64,000 nucleotides of DNA from Flavobacterium sp. UBA7680 (GCF_002482975.1 NZ_DLHA01000028.1:124001-188000); one strand, 5' to 3'. Counted from the first letter of the stretch, positions 22,288 to 31,837 are shown. A program made the numbers and translations. Notes: generated by a model from the sequence alone, not told the origin.

Positions 22288-22773
22288 ATGAAAGACAAAA
22301 CAATAGATTATATTTTGAGAGCTACATGGCAGGCTGTTTCAAGAATGTATAATGAAGAGGCTGCAAAGTACGATGCTACCATGGCAACAGGATTTGCTCT
22401 TTTGAGTATGGACAAGGAAGAAGGAACTCCATCAACCGCTTTAGGCCCTAGAATGGGTATGGAAGCAACCAGCTTAACGAGAACACTTAAATCTATGGAA
22501 GAAAAAGGTTTAATTGTTCGCAAAAAGAACCCAAGTGACGGGCGAGGTGTTTTAATCTACCTGACCGACTTTGGAAAAGAAAAAAGAGATTTATCTAAAA
22601 ATACAGTTCTGAAATTTAATGAAACGGTTAGAAAACATGTATCAGACGAAAAACTGAAACATTTTATCGAAGTTTCTGAAATCATAAATGAATTAATTCA
22701 GGATAAAAATATTTTCAATCACACGAACGCCAGCGATCTGGCGAAGCAAACAGAAAACTCAGAAAATGAATAA
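22288..22773 (+). CDS. MarR-family transcriptional regulator of the beta-oxidation operon
   Basis: A 161-residue protein with the MarR winged helix. The recognition helix is around EATSLTRTLKSMEEKGLIVRK and the wing is KNPSDGRGVLIYLTDFGKE. Long flanking helices make the dimer. It precedes the fad genes by 51 bp and is probably co-transcribed with them. Acyl-CoA or fatty acid is the likely inducer by analogy with similar regulators. A palindromic operator candidate lies in its own promoter. Confidence 0.9.
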   Translation: MKDKTIDYILRATWQAVSRMYNEEAAKYDATMATGFALLSMDKEEGTPSTALGPRMGMEATSLTRTLKSMEEKGLIVRKKNPSDGRGVLIYLTDFGKEKRDLSKNTVLKFNETVRKHVSDEKLKHFIEVSEIINELIQDKNIFNHTNASDLAKQTENSENE

Positions 22774-22824
22774 TCTTTTTTAAGAGAAATTCAAATTCTA
22801 CCCAAAAAAACAAATTTTACAAAT

Positions 22825-25215
22825 ATGAAACGCACAATTAAAAAAGTTGCTGTAATTGGATCCGGAATTATGGGTTCAGGTATAGCTTGTCATTTTGCTA
22901 ACATTGGTGTTGAAGTTTTACTTCTGGACATCGTACCTCGCGAACTGACTGAAGCTGAAGCTAAAAAAGGATTAACACTTGAAAGTAAAGCCGTTCGCAA
23001 CCGTGTGGTAAACGAACATTTGGCGAATTCATTAAAATCAAAACCCTCTCCTATCTACAGCCAAAAATTCGCAAACCGAATCACGACTGGAAATACGACA
23101 GATGATATGGCAAAAATTGCTAATGTTGAATGGATTATCGAGGTTGTTGTGGAGCGTTTAGACATTAAGAAATTAGTTTTTGAACAAATCGAGAAATTCC
23201 GTAAACCGGGAACTTTAGTTACTTCTAACACTTCTGGTATTCCAATTCACTTTATGAGTGAAGGAAGAAGCGAAGATTTTCAACAACACTTCTGCGGAAC
23301 TCACTTTTTTAACCCTGCGCGTTACTTAAAATTATTTGAAATTATTCCTGGTCCAAAAACTTCAACTGAAGTGTTGGATTTCTTAAACGAATACGGATCT
23401 AAATTCTTAGGAAAAACTTCGGTTGTTGCTAAAGATACTCCGGCGTTTATTGGAAACAGAATTGGTATTTACGGAATCCAGAGTTTATTCCACTTGGTAA
23501 AAGAAATGGGATTAACAATTGAAGAAGTTGATAAATTGACAGGGCCAGTAATTGGTCGTCCAAAATCGGCTACTTTCCGTACAGTTGACGTTGTTGGTTT
23601 GGATACTTTGGTACACGTTGCCAATGGTATTTACGAAAACTGCCCGAACGACGAACAACACGAATTGTTCAAACTTCCTGATTTCATCAACAAAATGATG
23701 GAAAATAATTGGTTAGGAAGTAAAACCGGACAAGGTTTTTATAAAAAAGTAGATAAAGACATTCTTTCTTTAGACTTAGATACATTAGAATACCGCGCTG
23801 CAAAAAAAGCAAATTTTGCTACGCTTGAACTAACAAAAACTATCGATAAACCTATCAATCGTTTTAAAGTTCTAGTTAAAGGAACAGACAAAGCGGGAGA
23901 ATTCTACCGTAAGAGTTTCGCTGGAATGTTTGCTTATGTATCAAACAGAGTTCCTGAAATCTCAGACGAATTATACAAAATTGACGATGCCATGAAAGCT
24001 GGTTTTGGATGGGAAAATGGCCCATTCGAAATCTGGGATGCAATTGGTGTTGCTAAAGGAATTGAAATCATGAAAGCAGAAGGTTTAGAGCCTGCTGTAT
24101 GGGTTACTGAAATGCTGGCTTCTGGAAGCGAAAGTTTCTACTCTGTAAAAGAAGGAGCAACTTATTTCTATAACATTCCAACAAAATCACAAGTAAAAGT
24201 TCCTGGACAAGATTCATTTATTATTCTGAACAACATTCGCGAAAGCAAAAAAGTTTGGAGCAATAGTGGTGCAATCATTCAGGATTTAGGAGACGGAATT
24301 TTGAATTTAGAATTCCAATCTAAAATGAATACAATTGGTGGCGATGTACTTGCTGCTATCAACAAGGCAATTGACTTATCTGAAAAAGAATATCAAGGTT
24401 TAGTTATTGGTAACCAAGCAGCGAATTTCTCTGTTGGGGCTAATATCGGAATGATTTTCATGATGGCGGTTGAGCAGGAATACGACGAATTGAACATGGC
24501 AATTAAATTGTTCCAAGATACAATGATGCGCGTTCGTTACTCTTCTATTCCAGTTGTAGTTGCGCCTCACGGAATGACTTTTGGTGGTGGATGCGAAATG
24601 AGTTTGCATGCTGATAAAGTGGTTGCTGCTGCTGAAACTTACATGGGATTAGTTGAATTTGGTGTTGGTGTACTTCCTGGTGGAGGTGGATCTAAAGAAA
24701 TGGCTTTGAGAGCTTCAGATTTATTCCGCAAAAACGATGTGGAATTGAACGTTCTTCAAGAGTATTTCTTAACAATCGCAATGGCTAAAGTTTCGACTTC
24801 TGGTTATGAAGCTTTTGACACTGGACTTCTTCAACATGGAAAAGATGTTATCGTAGTAAACAAAGATCGTCAGATCGCTGAAGCTAAAAAACATGCATTG
24901 TTAATGGCTGAAGCGGGTTATACACAACCAATAAGAAGAACGGATGTGAAAGTATTAGGAAAACAAGCTCTTGGAATGTTCTTAGTTGGAACGGACCAAA
25001 TGGAAGCTGGAAAATACATTTCTGAGCACGACAAGAAAATTGCTAACAAACTGGCTTACGTAATGGCTGGTGGTGATTTATCTGAAGCTACTTTAGTATC
25101 TGAACAATATTTATTAGATATCGAACGTGAAGCTTTCTTGAGTTTATGTACAGAAAGAAAAACTCTAGAGCGTATTCAATATATGTTAACTAAAGGAAAA
25201 CCACTTAGAAATTAG
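22825..25215 (+). CDS. 3-hydroxyacyl-CoA dehydrogenase / enoyl-CoA hydratase fusion
   Basis: A 796-residue protein of fatty-acid beta-oxidation. It opens with the NAD-binding HADH domain (VAVIGSGIMGSGIACHFAN). HADH landmarks SNTSGI, GTHFFNPARYLKLFEII and KDTPAFIGNRIG follow, then the C-terminal helical HADH domains. From about residue 500 a crotonase fold appears (oxyanion-hole region NFSVGANIG, and GGGCEMSLHAD, GLVEFGVGVLPGGGGSKEMA). It oxidises 3-hydroxyacyl-CoA and hydrates enoyl-CoA in the cytoplasm. The dehydrogenase-first order is that of the Bacteroidota FadB-like type, not E. coli FadB. Confidence 0.95.
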   Translation: MKRTIKKVAVIGSGIMGSGIACHFANIGVEVLLLDIVPRELTEAEAKKGLTLESKAVRNRVVNEHLANSLKSKPSPIYSQKFANRITTGNTTDDMAKIANVEWIIEVVVERLDIKKLVFEQIEKFRKPGTLVTSNTSGIPIHFMSEGRSEDFQQHFCGTHFFNPARYLKLFEIIPGPKTSTEVLDFLNEYGSKFLGKTSVVAKDTPAFIGNRIGIYGIQSLFHLVKEMGLTIEEVDKLTGPVIGRPKSATFRTVDVVGLDTLVHVANGIYENCPNDEQHELFKLPDFINKMMENNWLGSKTGQGFYKKVDKDILSLDLDTLEYRAAKKANFATLELTKTIDKPINRFKVLVKGTDKAGEFYRKSFAGMFAYVSNRVPEISDELYKIDDAMKAGFGWENGPFEIWDAIGVAKGIEIMKAEGLEPAVWVTEMLASGSESFYSVKEGATYFYNIPTKSQVKVPGQDSFIILNNIRESKKVWSNSGAIIQDLGDGILNLEFQSKMNTIGGDVLAAINKAIDLSEKEYQGLVIGNQAANFSVGANIGMIFMMAVEQEYDELNMAIKLFQDTMMRVRYSSIPVVVAPHGMTFGGGCEMSLHADKVVAAAETYMGLVEFGVGVLPGGGGSKEMALRASDLFRKNDVELNVLQEYFLTIAMAKVSTSGYEAFDTGLLQHGKDVIVVNKDRQIAEAKKHALLMAEAGYTQPIRRTDVKVLGKQALGMFLVGTDQMEAGKYISEHDKKIANKLAYVMAGGDLSEATLVSEQYLLDIEREAFLSLCTERKTLERIQYMLTKGKPLRN

Positions 25216-25293
25216 AAAATAGAACAAAGAGAATAGAATATAGATTTAAGACTTAATAAAGTCTATTTTCTATACTCTATCTTCTATACTCTT
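25213..25293 (+). repeat. Intergenic hairpin in the beta-oxidation operon
   Basis: The 92-bp gap between the fusion enzyme and thiolase is an imperfect inverted repeat. AAAATAGA, AGAGAATAGAATATAG and AAGACTT on the left are mirrored by AAGTCTATTTTC, CTATACTC and CTATCTTCTATACTC on the right. It may be an RNase III or stability element that balances expression. The same words flank the four-helix gene at 26532. Confidence 0.6.
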
Positions 25294-25307
25294 AAAAACA
25301 AAAACAA

Positions 25308-26489
25308 ATGAAAACAGCATATATAGTAAAAGCATATAGAACAGCAGTTGGAAAAGCTCCAAAAGGTGTTTTTAGATTTAAAAGACCTGATGAATTAGCT
25401 GCAGAAACCATTCAGTTTATGATGGACGAACTGCCTGATTTTGACAAAAAACGCATCGATGACGTTATGGTAGGAAATGCCATGCCGGAAGCAGAACAAG
25501 GTCTAAATGTTGGGCGTTTAATCTCTTTAATGGGATTAAAAGTAGAAGACGTTCCTGGTGTAACTGTAAACCGTTACTGCGCATCTGGACTGGAAACTAT
25601 CGGAATGGCGACGGCTAAAATCCAATCAGGAATGGCAGATTGTATCATCGCTGGTGGTGCAGAAAGTATGAGTTTTATTCCGATGGGAGGTTACAAACCA
25701 ACTCCAGATTATAAAGTTGCCGCTGCAGGTCACGAAGATTACTATTGGGGAATGGGTTTAACTGCTGAAGCGGTTGCCAACCAATACAAAATCTCTAGAG
25801 AAGATCAGGATGAGTTTGCTTACAACTCTCACATGAAAGCGTTAAAAGCACAGGCTGAAGGAAAATTTGATAAACAAATCGTTCCAATTACTGTTGAGCA
25901 GACTTTCATTAATGAAAATGGTAAAAAAGAAACTAAATCATACGTTGTAAAACAAGACGAAGGTCCAAGAGCTGGGACTTCTGTTGCTGCTTTAGCGGGT
26001 TTAAAACCTGTTTTTGCTGCTGACGGAAGTGTAACTGCTGGTAACTCTTCTCAAATGAGTGACGGTGCTGCTTTTGTTTTAATTATGAGCGAAGAAATGG
26101 TTAAAGAATTAAATCTTGAACCAATCGCCAGATTAGTAAACTTTGCTTCTTCTGGTGTTGAGCCAAGAATCATGGGTATTGGTCCTGTAAAAGCAATTCC
26201 GAAAGCTTTGAAACAAGCGGGATTAACTTTAAACGATATCGAATTAATTGAATTAAACGAGGCTTTTGCTTCACAAGCTTTAGCAGTAACTCGCGAATTA
26301 AATATAGATCCAGAAATCGTAAACGTAAACGGTGGAGCTATCTCTTTAGGACACCCTCTAGGTTGTACAGGAGCTAAACTTTCTGTTCAATTATTCGACG
26401 AAATGAAGCGCAGAGGAAACAAATACGGAATCGTTTCGATGTGTGTAGGAACTGGACAAGGTTCTGCTGGGATTTACGAGGTATTGTAA
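25308..26489 (+). CDS. fadA: Acetyl-CoA C-acyltransferase (thiolase)
   Basis: A 393-residue protein. It cleaves 3-ketoacyl-CoA with CoA, the last step of each beta-oxidation cycle. The nucleophilic cysteine lies in VNRYCASGLETI (about residue 90). The C-terminal catalytic residues are in NVNGGAISLGHPLGCTGAK (His) and GIVSMCVGTGQGSAGIYE (Cys). ELNEAFASQAL is also typical. Length is normal. It follows the multifunctional enzyme in the operon. Confidence 0.96.
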   Translation: MKTAYIVKAYRTAVGKAPKGVFRFKRPDELAAETIQFMMDELPDFDKKRIDDVMVGNAMPEAEQGLNVGRLISLMGLKVEDVPGVTVNRYCASGLETIGMATAKIQSGMADCIIAGGAESMSFIPMGGYKPTPDYKVAAAGHEDYYWGMGLTAEAVANQYKISREDQDEFAYNSHMKALKAQAEGKFDKQIVPITVEQTFINENGKKETKSYVVKQDEGPRAGTSVAALAGLKPVFAADGSVTAGNSSQMSDGAAFVLIMSEEMVKELNLEPIARLVNFASSGVEPRIMGIGPVKAIPKALKQAGLTLNDIELIELNEAFASQALAVTRELNIDPEIVNVNGGAISLGHPLGCTGAKLSVQLFDEMKRRGNKYGIVSMCVGTGQGSAGIYEVL

Positions 26490-26493
26490 AGAA

Positions 26494-26918
26494 GAAAATA
26501 GAATATAGAGAATAGAATATAGATTTTTAGAATGCGACATAATTATAAGAACTTGAAGATTTGGCAGATTGGAATCTCAATTGCTAATGAAATTTCAGAT
26601 TTATTAGTAGAGTTTCCAAAACATGAAAGATATGATTTAAGTTCTCAAATAAGCAGATGTTCTGTTTCAATGCCTAGTAATATTGCTGAAGGTTCTTCAA
26701 GAACTGATAAATCTTTCAGTCATTTTTTAGACATTTCTCTAGGTTCTTCATTTGAACTAATCACGCAATTAATAATTGCTACGCATAGAAAGTATATAAA
26801 CGAAAAACAATTTAACCAATTAGAAATTAAAATAGAAGAATTTCAAAGAATGACAATGGGCTTCCAAAACGGACTAAAATAAGTTCAGTCAAAAGTCTAT
26901 TCCTATATTCTATTTTCT
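26494..26918 (+). repeat. IVS-like hairpin stem enclosing the four-helix-bundle gene
   Basis: The left arm (26494-26528) and right arm (26892-26918) are complementary. CTATATTCTATTTTC on the right pairs perfectly with the start of the left arm, and TCTAT pairs near the loop, with about 8 unpaired bases on the left. The arms lie just outside the ORF at 26532-26882. The whole unit thus looks like a gene placed in the loop of an operon hairpin like that at 25213-25293. Confidence 0.6.
26532..26882 (+). CDS. Four-helix-bundle (S23/IVP-type) protein
   Basis: A 116-residue protein matching the four-helix-bundle family first known from intervening sequences in 23S rRNA. Markers are YKNLKIWQIGISIANEI, FPKHERYDLSSQISR (the YgLssQirrs motif), VSMPSNIAEGSSR, SHFLDISLGSSFEL and AMTMGFQNGLK-like C-terminal helix words. 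Molecular function is unknown. Here it lies inside the beta-oxidation operon, bracketed by complementary repeats, and not in rRNA. It looks like a mobile passenger, not an enzyme of the pathway. Confidence 0.85.
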   Translation: MRHNYKNLKIWQIGISIANEISDLLVEFPKHERYDLSSQISRCSVSMPSNIAEGSSRTDKSFSHFLDISLGSSFELITQLIIATHRKYINEKQFNQLEIKIEEFQRMTMGFQNGLK

Positions 26919-26939
26919 TTTCTCTCAAAAAAAATAAAA

Positions 26940-28745
26940 ATGGCAGATACAATCGAAAAAAACGTAACCCGTGGTGGTCAGTTTTTAGTTAAAGAAACAA
27001 AGAGCGAAGATATCTTTACACCAGAAGATTTCTCTGAAGAGCAGTTAATGATGCGTGACTCTGTAAAAGAGTTCGTTGATAAAGAATTATGGGCGCATAA
27101 AGATCGTTTTGAGAAAAAAGATTACGCTTATACAGAATCATCTATGCGTAAAGCTGGTGAACTTGGACTTCTTGGAGTTGCAGTTCCGGAAGAATACGGT
27201 GGATTAGGAATGGGATTTGTTTCGACAATGTTGGTTTGTGACTATATTTCTGGAGCAACAGGTTCGTTTTCAACTGCTTTTGGTGCACATACAGGAATTG
27301 GAACTATGCCAATTACACTTTATGGTACTGAAGAACAAAAGAAAAAATACGTTCCGAAATTAGCTTCTGGAGAATGGTTTGGAGCTTATTGCTTAACTGA
27401 ACCAGGCGCAGGATCTGATGCTAACTCAGGAAAAACAAAAGCGGTTTTATCTGAAGACGGAACTCATTATTTAATTACAGGTCAAAAAATGTGGATTTCG
27501 AATGCAGGTTTCTGCAGCGTTTTCATCGTTTTTGCTCGTATTGGTGATGATAAAAATATTACAGGTTTCATCGTAGAAAACGATCCTTCAAACGGAATTT
27601 CTATGAATGAAGAAGAACATAAATTAGGAATCCGTGCTTCTTCTACTCGTCAGGTTTTCTTCAACGATACAAAAGTTCCAGTTGAAAACATGTTATCTGA
27701 AAGAGGAAACGGTTTCAAAATTGCTATGAATGCTTTAAATGTTGGTCGTATTAAATTGGCAGCTGCTTGTCTTGATGCTCAAAGAAGAGTAACTTCTGGA
27801 GCAGTAAAATATGCTAACGAAAGAATTCAGTTCAATACTTCTATTTCATCTTTTGGAGCTATTCGTTCTAAATTAGCTGAAATGGCGACTAGCGCTTACG
27901 CTGGAGAAAGTGCTTCTTACCGTGCTGCAAAAGACATCGAAGACAGAATCGCTGCTCGTGAAGCAGAAGGAACAAGTCATCAGGAAGCAGAATTGAAAGG
28001 TGTTGAAGAATATGCTATCGAGTGTTCTATCTTGAAAGTAGCCGTTTCTGAAGACGTTCAAAATTGTGCTGATGAAGGAATTCAGGTTTTTGGTGGAATG
28101 GGATTCTCTGAAGACACTCCAATGGAGAGTGCCTGGAGAGATGCTCGTATCGCTAGAATTTATGAAGGAACAAACGAAATCAACAGAATGCTTTCTGTAG
28201 GTATGTTGATCAAAAAAGCAATGAAAGGTCACGTTGATTTACTTGGACCAGCAATGAAAGTTCAGGAAGAATTAATGGGAATTCCATCTTTTGATACTCC
28301 GGATTTCTCTGAATTATTTGCAGAAGAAAAAGTAATCGTGGCTAACTTGAAAAAAGTTTTCTTAATGGTTGCCGGAAGTGCTGTTCAAAAATATGGTCCG
28401 GATTTAGATTCTCACCAACAATTATTGATGGCGGCTGCTGATATCTTGATCGAAATCTACATGGCTGAAAGTACAATTCTTAGAACTGAGAAATTAGCTA
28501 AAAGAGAAGGTGAAGATAAAGTAAAAGAGCAAATCGCTATGGCAAAATTATACTTGTACAAAGCGGTAGATATCGTAAACTTAAGAGGAAAAGAAGGAAT
28601 TGCTTCTTTCTCTGAAGGTGACGAACAACGTATGATGTTAATGGGATTAAAACGTTTTACAAAATACACCAACTTGCCAAATGTTGTGGCATTAAGAGAA
28701 ACAATTGCCTCTAAATTAGTAGCAGAAAATTCATACTGCTTCTAA
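26940..28745 (+). CDS. Acyl-CoA dehydrogenase
   Basis: A 601-residue FAD enzyme that makes trans-2-enoyl-CoA, the first step of beta-oxidation. The N-terminal helical domain includes FVDKELWAHKDRFEKKDYAY. The family signatures GAYCLTEPGAGSDAN (about 150-165) and MWISNAGF follow, and QVFGGMGFSEDTPMESAWRDARIARIYEGTNEI ends the catalytic core, with the E of YEGTNE in the catalytic-base region. An extra C-terminal domain of about 170 residues makes it of the long VLCAD/ACAD9-like type. It is the last gene of the operon, followed by a terminator. Confidence 0.95.
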   Translation: MADTIEKNVTRGGQFLVKETKSEDIFTPEDFSEEQLMMRDSVKEFVDKELWAHKDRFEKKDYAYTESSMRKAGELGLLGVAVPEEYGGLGMGFVSTMLVCDYISGATGSFSTAFGAHTGIGTMPITLYGTEEQKKKYVPKLASGEWFGAYCLTEPGAGSDANSGKTKAVLSEDGTHYLITGQKMWISNAGFCSVFIVFARIGDDKNITGFIVENDPSNGISMNEEEHKLGIRASSTRQVFFNDTKVPVENMLSERGNGFKIAMNALNVGRIKLAAACLDAQRRVTSGAVKYANERIQFNTSISSFGAIRSKLAEMATSAYAGESASYRAAKDIEDRIAAREAEGTSHQEAELKGVEEYAIECSILKVAVSEDVQNCADEGIQVFGGMGFSEDTPMESAWRDARIARIYEGTNEINRMLSVGMLIKKAMKGHVDLLGPAMKVQEELMGIPSFDTPDFSELFAEEKVIVANLKKVFLMVAGSAVQKYGPDLDSHQQLLMAAADILIEIYMAESTILRTEKLAKREGEDKVKEQIAMAKLYLYKAVDIVNLRGKEGIASFSEGDEQRMMLMGLKRFTKYTNLPNVVALRETIASKLVAENSYCF

Positions 28746-28776
28746 TTCAAAAATAGTTTTTAGCTTTTAATTTGTT

Positions 28777-28820
28777 TAAACCCGCACAAGTCCGAAACTG
28801 TGCGGGTTTATTTTTTTTAT
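28777..28820 (+). terminator. Rho-independent terminator of the beta-oxidation operon
   Basis: Perfect stem TAAACCCGCACA/TGTGCGGGTTTA followed by runs of T. It closes the operon after the acyl-CoA dehydrogenase. Confidence 0.88.
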
Positions 28821-28839
28821 TTTTTTTGAACCATATAAG

Positions 28840-29044
28840 TTTTTTGTAGAGACGCACAGCAGTGCGTCTACGTTACGTTAGAAGCACAGCAGTGCGTCTA
28901 ACTATGTTTTTTTTTGTTTTGCTACAGATTACAGGATTTTCACAGATTTTTTTAATCATTTTAATCCTGTAATCTGTGGCATTTTTTGTAGAGGCGCACA
29001 GCAGTGCGTCTAACATGACGTAGACGCACTGCTGTGCGCCTCTA
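28840..29044. repeat. Palindromic spacer repeats
   Basis: A perfect 24-bp inverted repeat (28989-29012 and 29021-29044) spells TAGAGGCGCACAGCAGTGCG and its complement. Further copies of GACGCACAGCAGTGCGTCTA lie at 28850-28869 and around 28880. Between them is an inverted pair of 'attacaggattttcacag/ctgtaatctgtgg' words. No gene. The same palindrome occurs at 15703-15722. The remaining gap to 29219 holds the chitinase upstream region only. Confidence 0.65.
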
Positions 29045-29219
29045 CGGAATATTGGAACGAATAAAATTAAATCCACTCTAAAATGAACTTATATCACTTA
29101 TATGGTTTCAGCCAATTTCACAAATCTTTATTAAAATTGAGGTTATGTTACAGGATTGATAGCAAAATTTAAATTCTAATGTTTTATATTTAGCGTTTTA
29201 AATCTTCAAAAAACATAAA

Positions 29220-30314
29220 ATGAAACAAATTAGCCTAATTGCCCTTTTATTTATCTGCCTTATATCCACAAACATTTTTGCGCAGAAGAATAAGAAATTA
29301 GATATCATCGCTTATTATACTGGTGATTCTAAACTAATTGACGAGTATGAAGTCAATAAACTAGATCAAATTATCTTTAGTTTTTGTCATTTAAAAGATG
29401 GAAAACTGAGTGTAGATTCTCCTAAAGATTCTATTACCATAAAACATTTGGTTTCTCTAAAAGCTAAAAATCCACAATTAAAAATCGTTTTATCTCTTGG
29501 CGGATGGGGTGGCTGCGAACCATGTTCTGATGCATTTTCAACTGCTGATGGGCGTTTGAAATTCGCAAAATCAGTAAAAGAAGTAAGCGATTACTTTAAA
29601 GTTGACGGTTTAGATTTAGACTGGGAATATCCAGCAATAGAAGGACTTCCAGGGCATTTATACCAAGCTGTTGACAAACCAAATTTTACCGAATTGCTTA
29701 AAATTCTCCGTTCAACTTTAGGTAAAAAATACGAGTTGAGTTTTGCTGCCGGAGGTTTTCAAAAATATCTTGATGAATCGATTGATTGGAAAGCTGTATC
29801 TCCATTAGTAAACCGTATTAATATTATGAGTTACGATTTAGTGAATGGATATTCTAAAATTACGGGACATCACACGCCATTATACAGCACAAATCCAAAA
29901 GAAGAATCTACAGACAGAGCGGTTGAGTTTTTATTGAAAGCTGGAGTTCCTGCTGAAAAATTAGTAATTGGAGGTGCATTTTATACCAGACAATGGAAAA
30001 ATGTAGAAAATATCAACAACGGATTGTATCAGGCAGGAGAGCATTTTCAAGGTGCTGACTTTAAAAACTATGCTACAACTTATACAGAAGCTAACGGCTG
30101 GAAATATTTCTGGGATGATAAAGCAAAAGCTCCATACTGGTATAATGAAGGCACAAAAACTTTTGCAACTTCAGACGATATTAAATCTATTAAAGCAAAA
30201 ACAGAATATGTAAAGTCTAAAAAATTAGGCGGAATCATGTTTTGGGAATTGACTTTAGACAGTTTCCGTGACGGAATGGTTAATGCGATTTATGAAGTTA
30301 AAACAACTAAATAA
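29220..30314 (+). CDS. Secreted GH18 chitinase
   Basis: A 364-residue protein with a signal peptide ending near IFAQ. The glycoside hydrolase 18 barrel is clear: KIVLSLGGWGG (SxGG motif), then VDGLDLDWEYP (DxxDxDxE, with the catalytic Glu as the last acid), INIMSYDL and GGIMFWELTLD with the conserved Trp. It hydrolyses chitin or related N-acetylglucosamine polymers outside the cytoplasm. There is no C-terminal secretion domain, so it is probably periplasmic or surface-bound. It is a single-gene unit with its own terminator. Confidence 0.95.
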   Translation: MKQISLIALLFICLISTNIFAQKNKKLDIIAYYTGDSKLIDEYEVNKLDQIIFSFCHLKDGKLSVDSPKDSITIKHLVSLKAKNPQLKIVLSLGGWGGCEPCSDAFSTADGRLKFAKSVKEVSDYFKVDGLDLDWEYPAIEGLPGHLYQAVDKPNFTELLKILRSTLGKKYELSFAAGGFQKYLDESIDWKAVSPLVNRINIMSYDLVNGYSKITGHHTPLYSTNPKEESTDRAVEFLLKAGVPAEKLVIGGAFYTRQWKNVENINNGLYQAGEHFQGADFKNYATTYTEANGWKYFWDDKAKAPYWYNEGTKTFATSDDIKSIKAKTEYVKSKKLGGIMFWELTLDSFRDGMVNAIYEVKTTK

Positions 30315-30333
30315 ATTTCATTAAAACAAATAA

Positions 30334-30373
30334 AAAACGGCATTTATTTTTTAAGTAACTGCCGTTTTATTTT
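30334..30373 (+). terminator. Bidirectional terminator between chitinase and the next gene
   Basis: Hairpin AAAACGGCA/TGCCGTTTT with A-rich and T-rich flanks on the two sides. It lies between convergent genes. Confidence 0.8.
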
Positions 30374-30385
30374 ATAAAGATGTTT

Positions 30386-30871
30386 TTATTGGATTTTGGA
30401 TTTGTCTAATTCTCCAATAAACGGAATCGATTCTAAAATTTCTGCTCTAATTATTGTCTGCAAATAAACTTCTAACTGAATAAATTTGGCGGCATTTATT
30501 GCTCCAACTGCTTTCTTTACCTGTCCGTATGTTTTAGAGTATAGTTTTTCATAAGCCAGATGATTTTTTAAAGTTCCTTTTGCTAATTCATCTGCCTTTG
30601 CATCTGTAAGCGTTGCATAGTTTTGTGCATAATCATTTATTAATTGAAATTTTGCCTGCCCGAGATTTTTTCGCTCTGTTTCATAATTATCATACACTTT
30701 TGTAAAAGCTGCAGATTGAGCATCTGATAAATTCATATACTGCTTTACTAAATCGGCTTTAGATTTTCCGTAAACACTTTGTAAAACATCAACATCTTCT
30801 TTAAATGAAGATTGTGCATAAGATGAAAACATGGCAATTGCCATAATAAAAATAAGACTTAATTTTTTCAT
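30386..30871 (-). CDS. Secreted helical protein of unknown function
   Basis: A 161-residue protein started at MKKLSLIF (30871), which gives a clean signal peptide ending at SYAQ. The rest is almost all helix, with LSDAQSAAFTKVYDNYETERKNLGQ and similar segments. This resembles the Spy/CpxP-like 'periplasmic helical' style seen in many flavobacterial genes. It probably forms an operon with the beta-barrel protein gene upstream (30941-31837). No catalytic motif. Confidence 0.65.
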   Translation of the reverse strand: MKKLSLIFIMAIAMFSSYAQSSFKEDVDVLQSVYGKSKADLVKQYMNLSDAQSAAFTKVYDNYETERKNLGQAKFQLINDYAQNYATLTDAKADELAKGTLKNHLAYEKLYSKTYGQVKKAVGAINAAKFIQLEVYLQTIIRAEILESIPFIGELDKSKIQ

Positions 30872-30940
30872 AGTATTGATTTTTAAATTTGTTTCTAAAT
30901 AATTATGCATTCTATAATATTCTAATTGTAAACACTTTAA

Positions 30941-31837
30941 TTAAAAGAACGAGTATTGATAAGCCAGAGATAAAGCATAATAATTCAACCCATTGTTGGT
31001 ATAAGCACCAATATGATATTGAAACTTAACAGACTGTCCTTTTGCAACTGGTGCTGAAAATGTTCCTCCTACCCGCCAGTTATCAATTTCACTATCATCA
31101 GAAACTCCATCAGTTATCGTCTTTCCGCCAAAAAACCAATTGGTATTAAAACCAATCCACATATGATTTTTAAAATAATAACTTGCGTGTGCCTGTAAAC
31201 TATAAGTAGGTTTCTGCTCTAACTTCTTTCCTAAAAAATCATTATTATCTGTATAAAACCAAATTCCTCCATAAGCTTCTGCATAAACATGTGCAAAACG
31301 CTTTGATACTCCAATTTCCGGTTTAAAAGCCCAACGGTTCGTTCCAATATTTACTTGTTTATCATCATAATATTTTCCCGTTGGAACTGAAGTAACTAAG
31401 CTGACTCCCAAAATAGTTTTCTGTTCAAAGTCTTTAAATTCAGATTTATCAAGTGCGGGAGAACCAAGAAGGTTAATTCCAAAACGTATTTTCATATCAG
31501 CAAAACCAGTTCGTGAACCAGTTAACACATCTCCATTTGTTCGGGTTTGTGAACCATCCATAAAAGTATAAGGAACAGAAACCTGAACACGAGCCAGTTT
31601 ATTTGACAGCCCAAAAGTTCTAATATAATTTACTGCTGCATTATGGCTATGAAGCGTAAAATCAGTAATTGGTAAAGATGGATCTGTTAACACATTTCCG
31701 TTTGTAAAAACATATCCTATCGCGACAACATTAAGATTTTTAGCGACATTGGCATATACTCTGGGTTCGAGATCCTGACTAAACATCTCTAAGCTAAATA
31801 AAAAAACTAACGGTAAAAGATGATAAAATTTAGGCAT
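30941..31837 (-). CDS. Outer-membrane beta-barrel, MetA/phenol-degradation transporter type
   Basis: A 298-residue protein with a signal peptide (to FSQ) and alternating beta-strand patterns through the C-terminal Phe. It matches the PF13557-like 'putative MetA-pathway of phenol degradation' barrel family: DLEPRVYANVAKNLNVVAIGY, ADMKIRFGINLLG, LVTSVPTGKYYDDK, WAFKPEIGVSKRF. These are thought to be outer-membrane channels for small hydrophobic molecules. The substrate is unknown. Confidence 0.75.
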   Translation of the reverse strand: MPKFYHLLPLVFLFSLEMFSQDLEPRVYANVAKNLNVVAIGYVFTNGNVLTDPSLPITDFTLHSHNAAVNYIRTFGLSNKLARVQVSVPYTFMDGSQTRTNGDVLTGSRTGFADMKIRFGINLLGSPALDKSEFKDFEQKTILGVSLVTSVPTGKYYDDKQVNIGTNRWAFKPEIGVSKRFAHVYAEAYGGIWFYTDNNDFLGKKLEQKPTYSLQAHASYYFKNHMWIGFNTNWFFGGKTITDGVSDDSEIDNWRVGGTFSAPVAKGQSVKFQYHIGAYTNNGLNYYALSLAYQYSFF

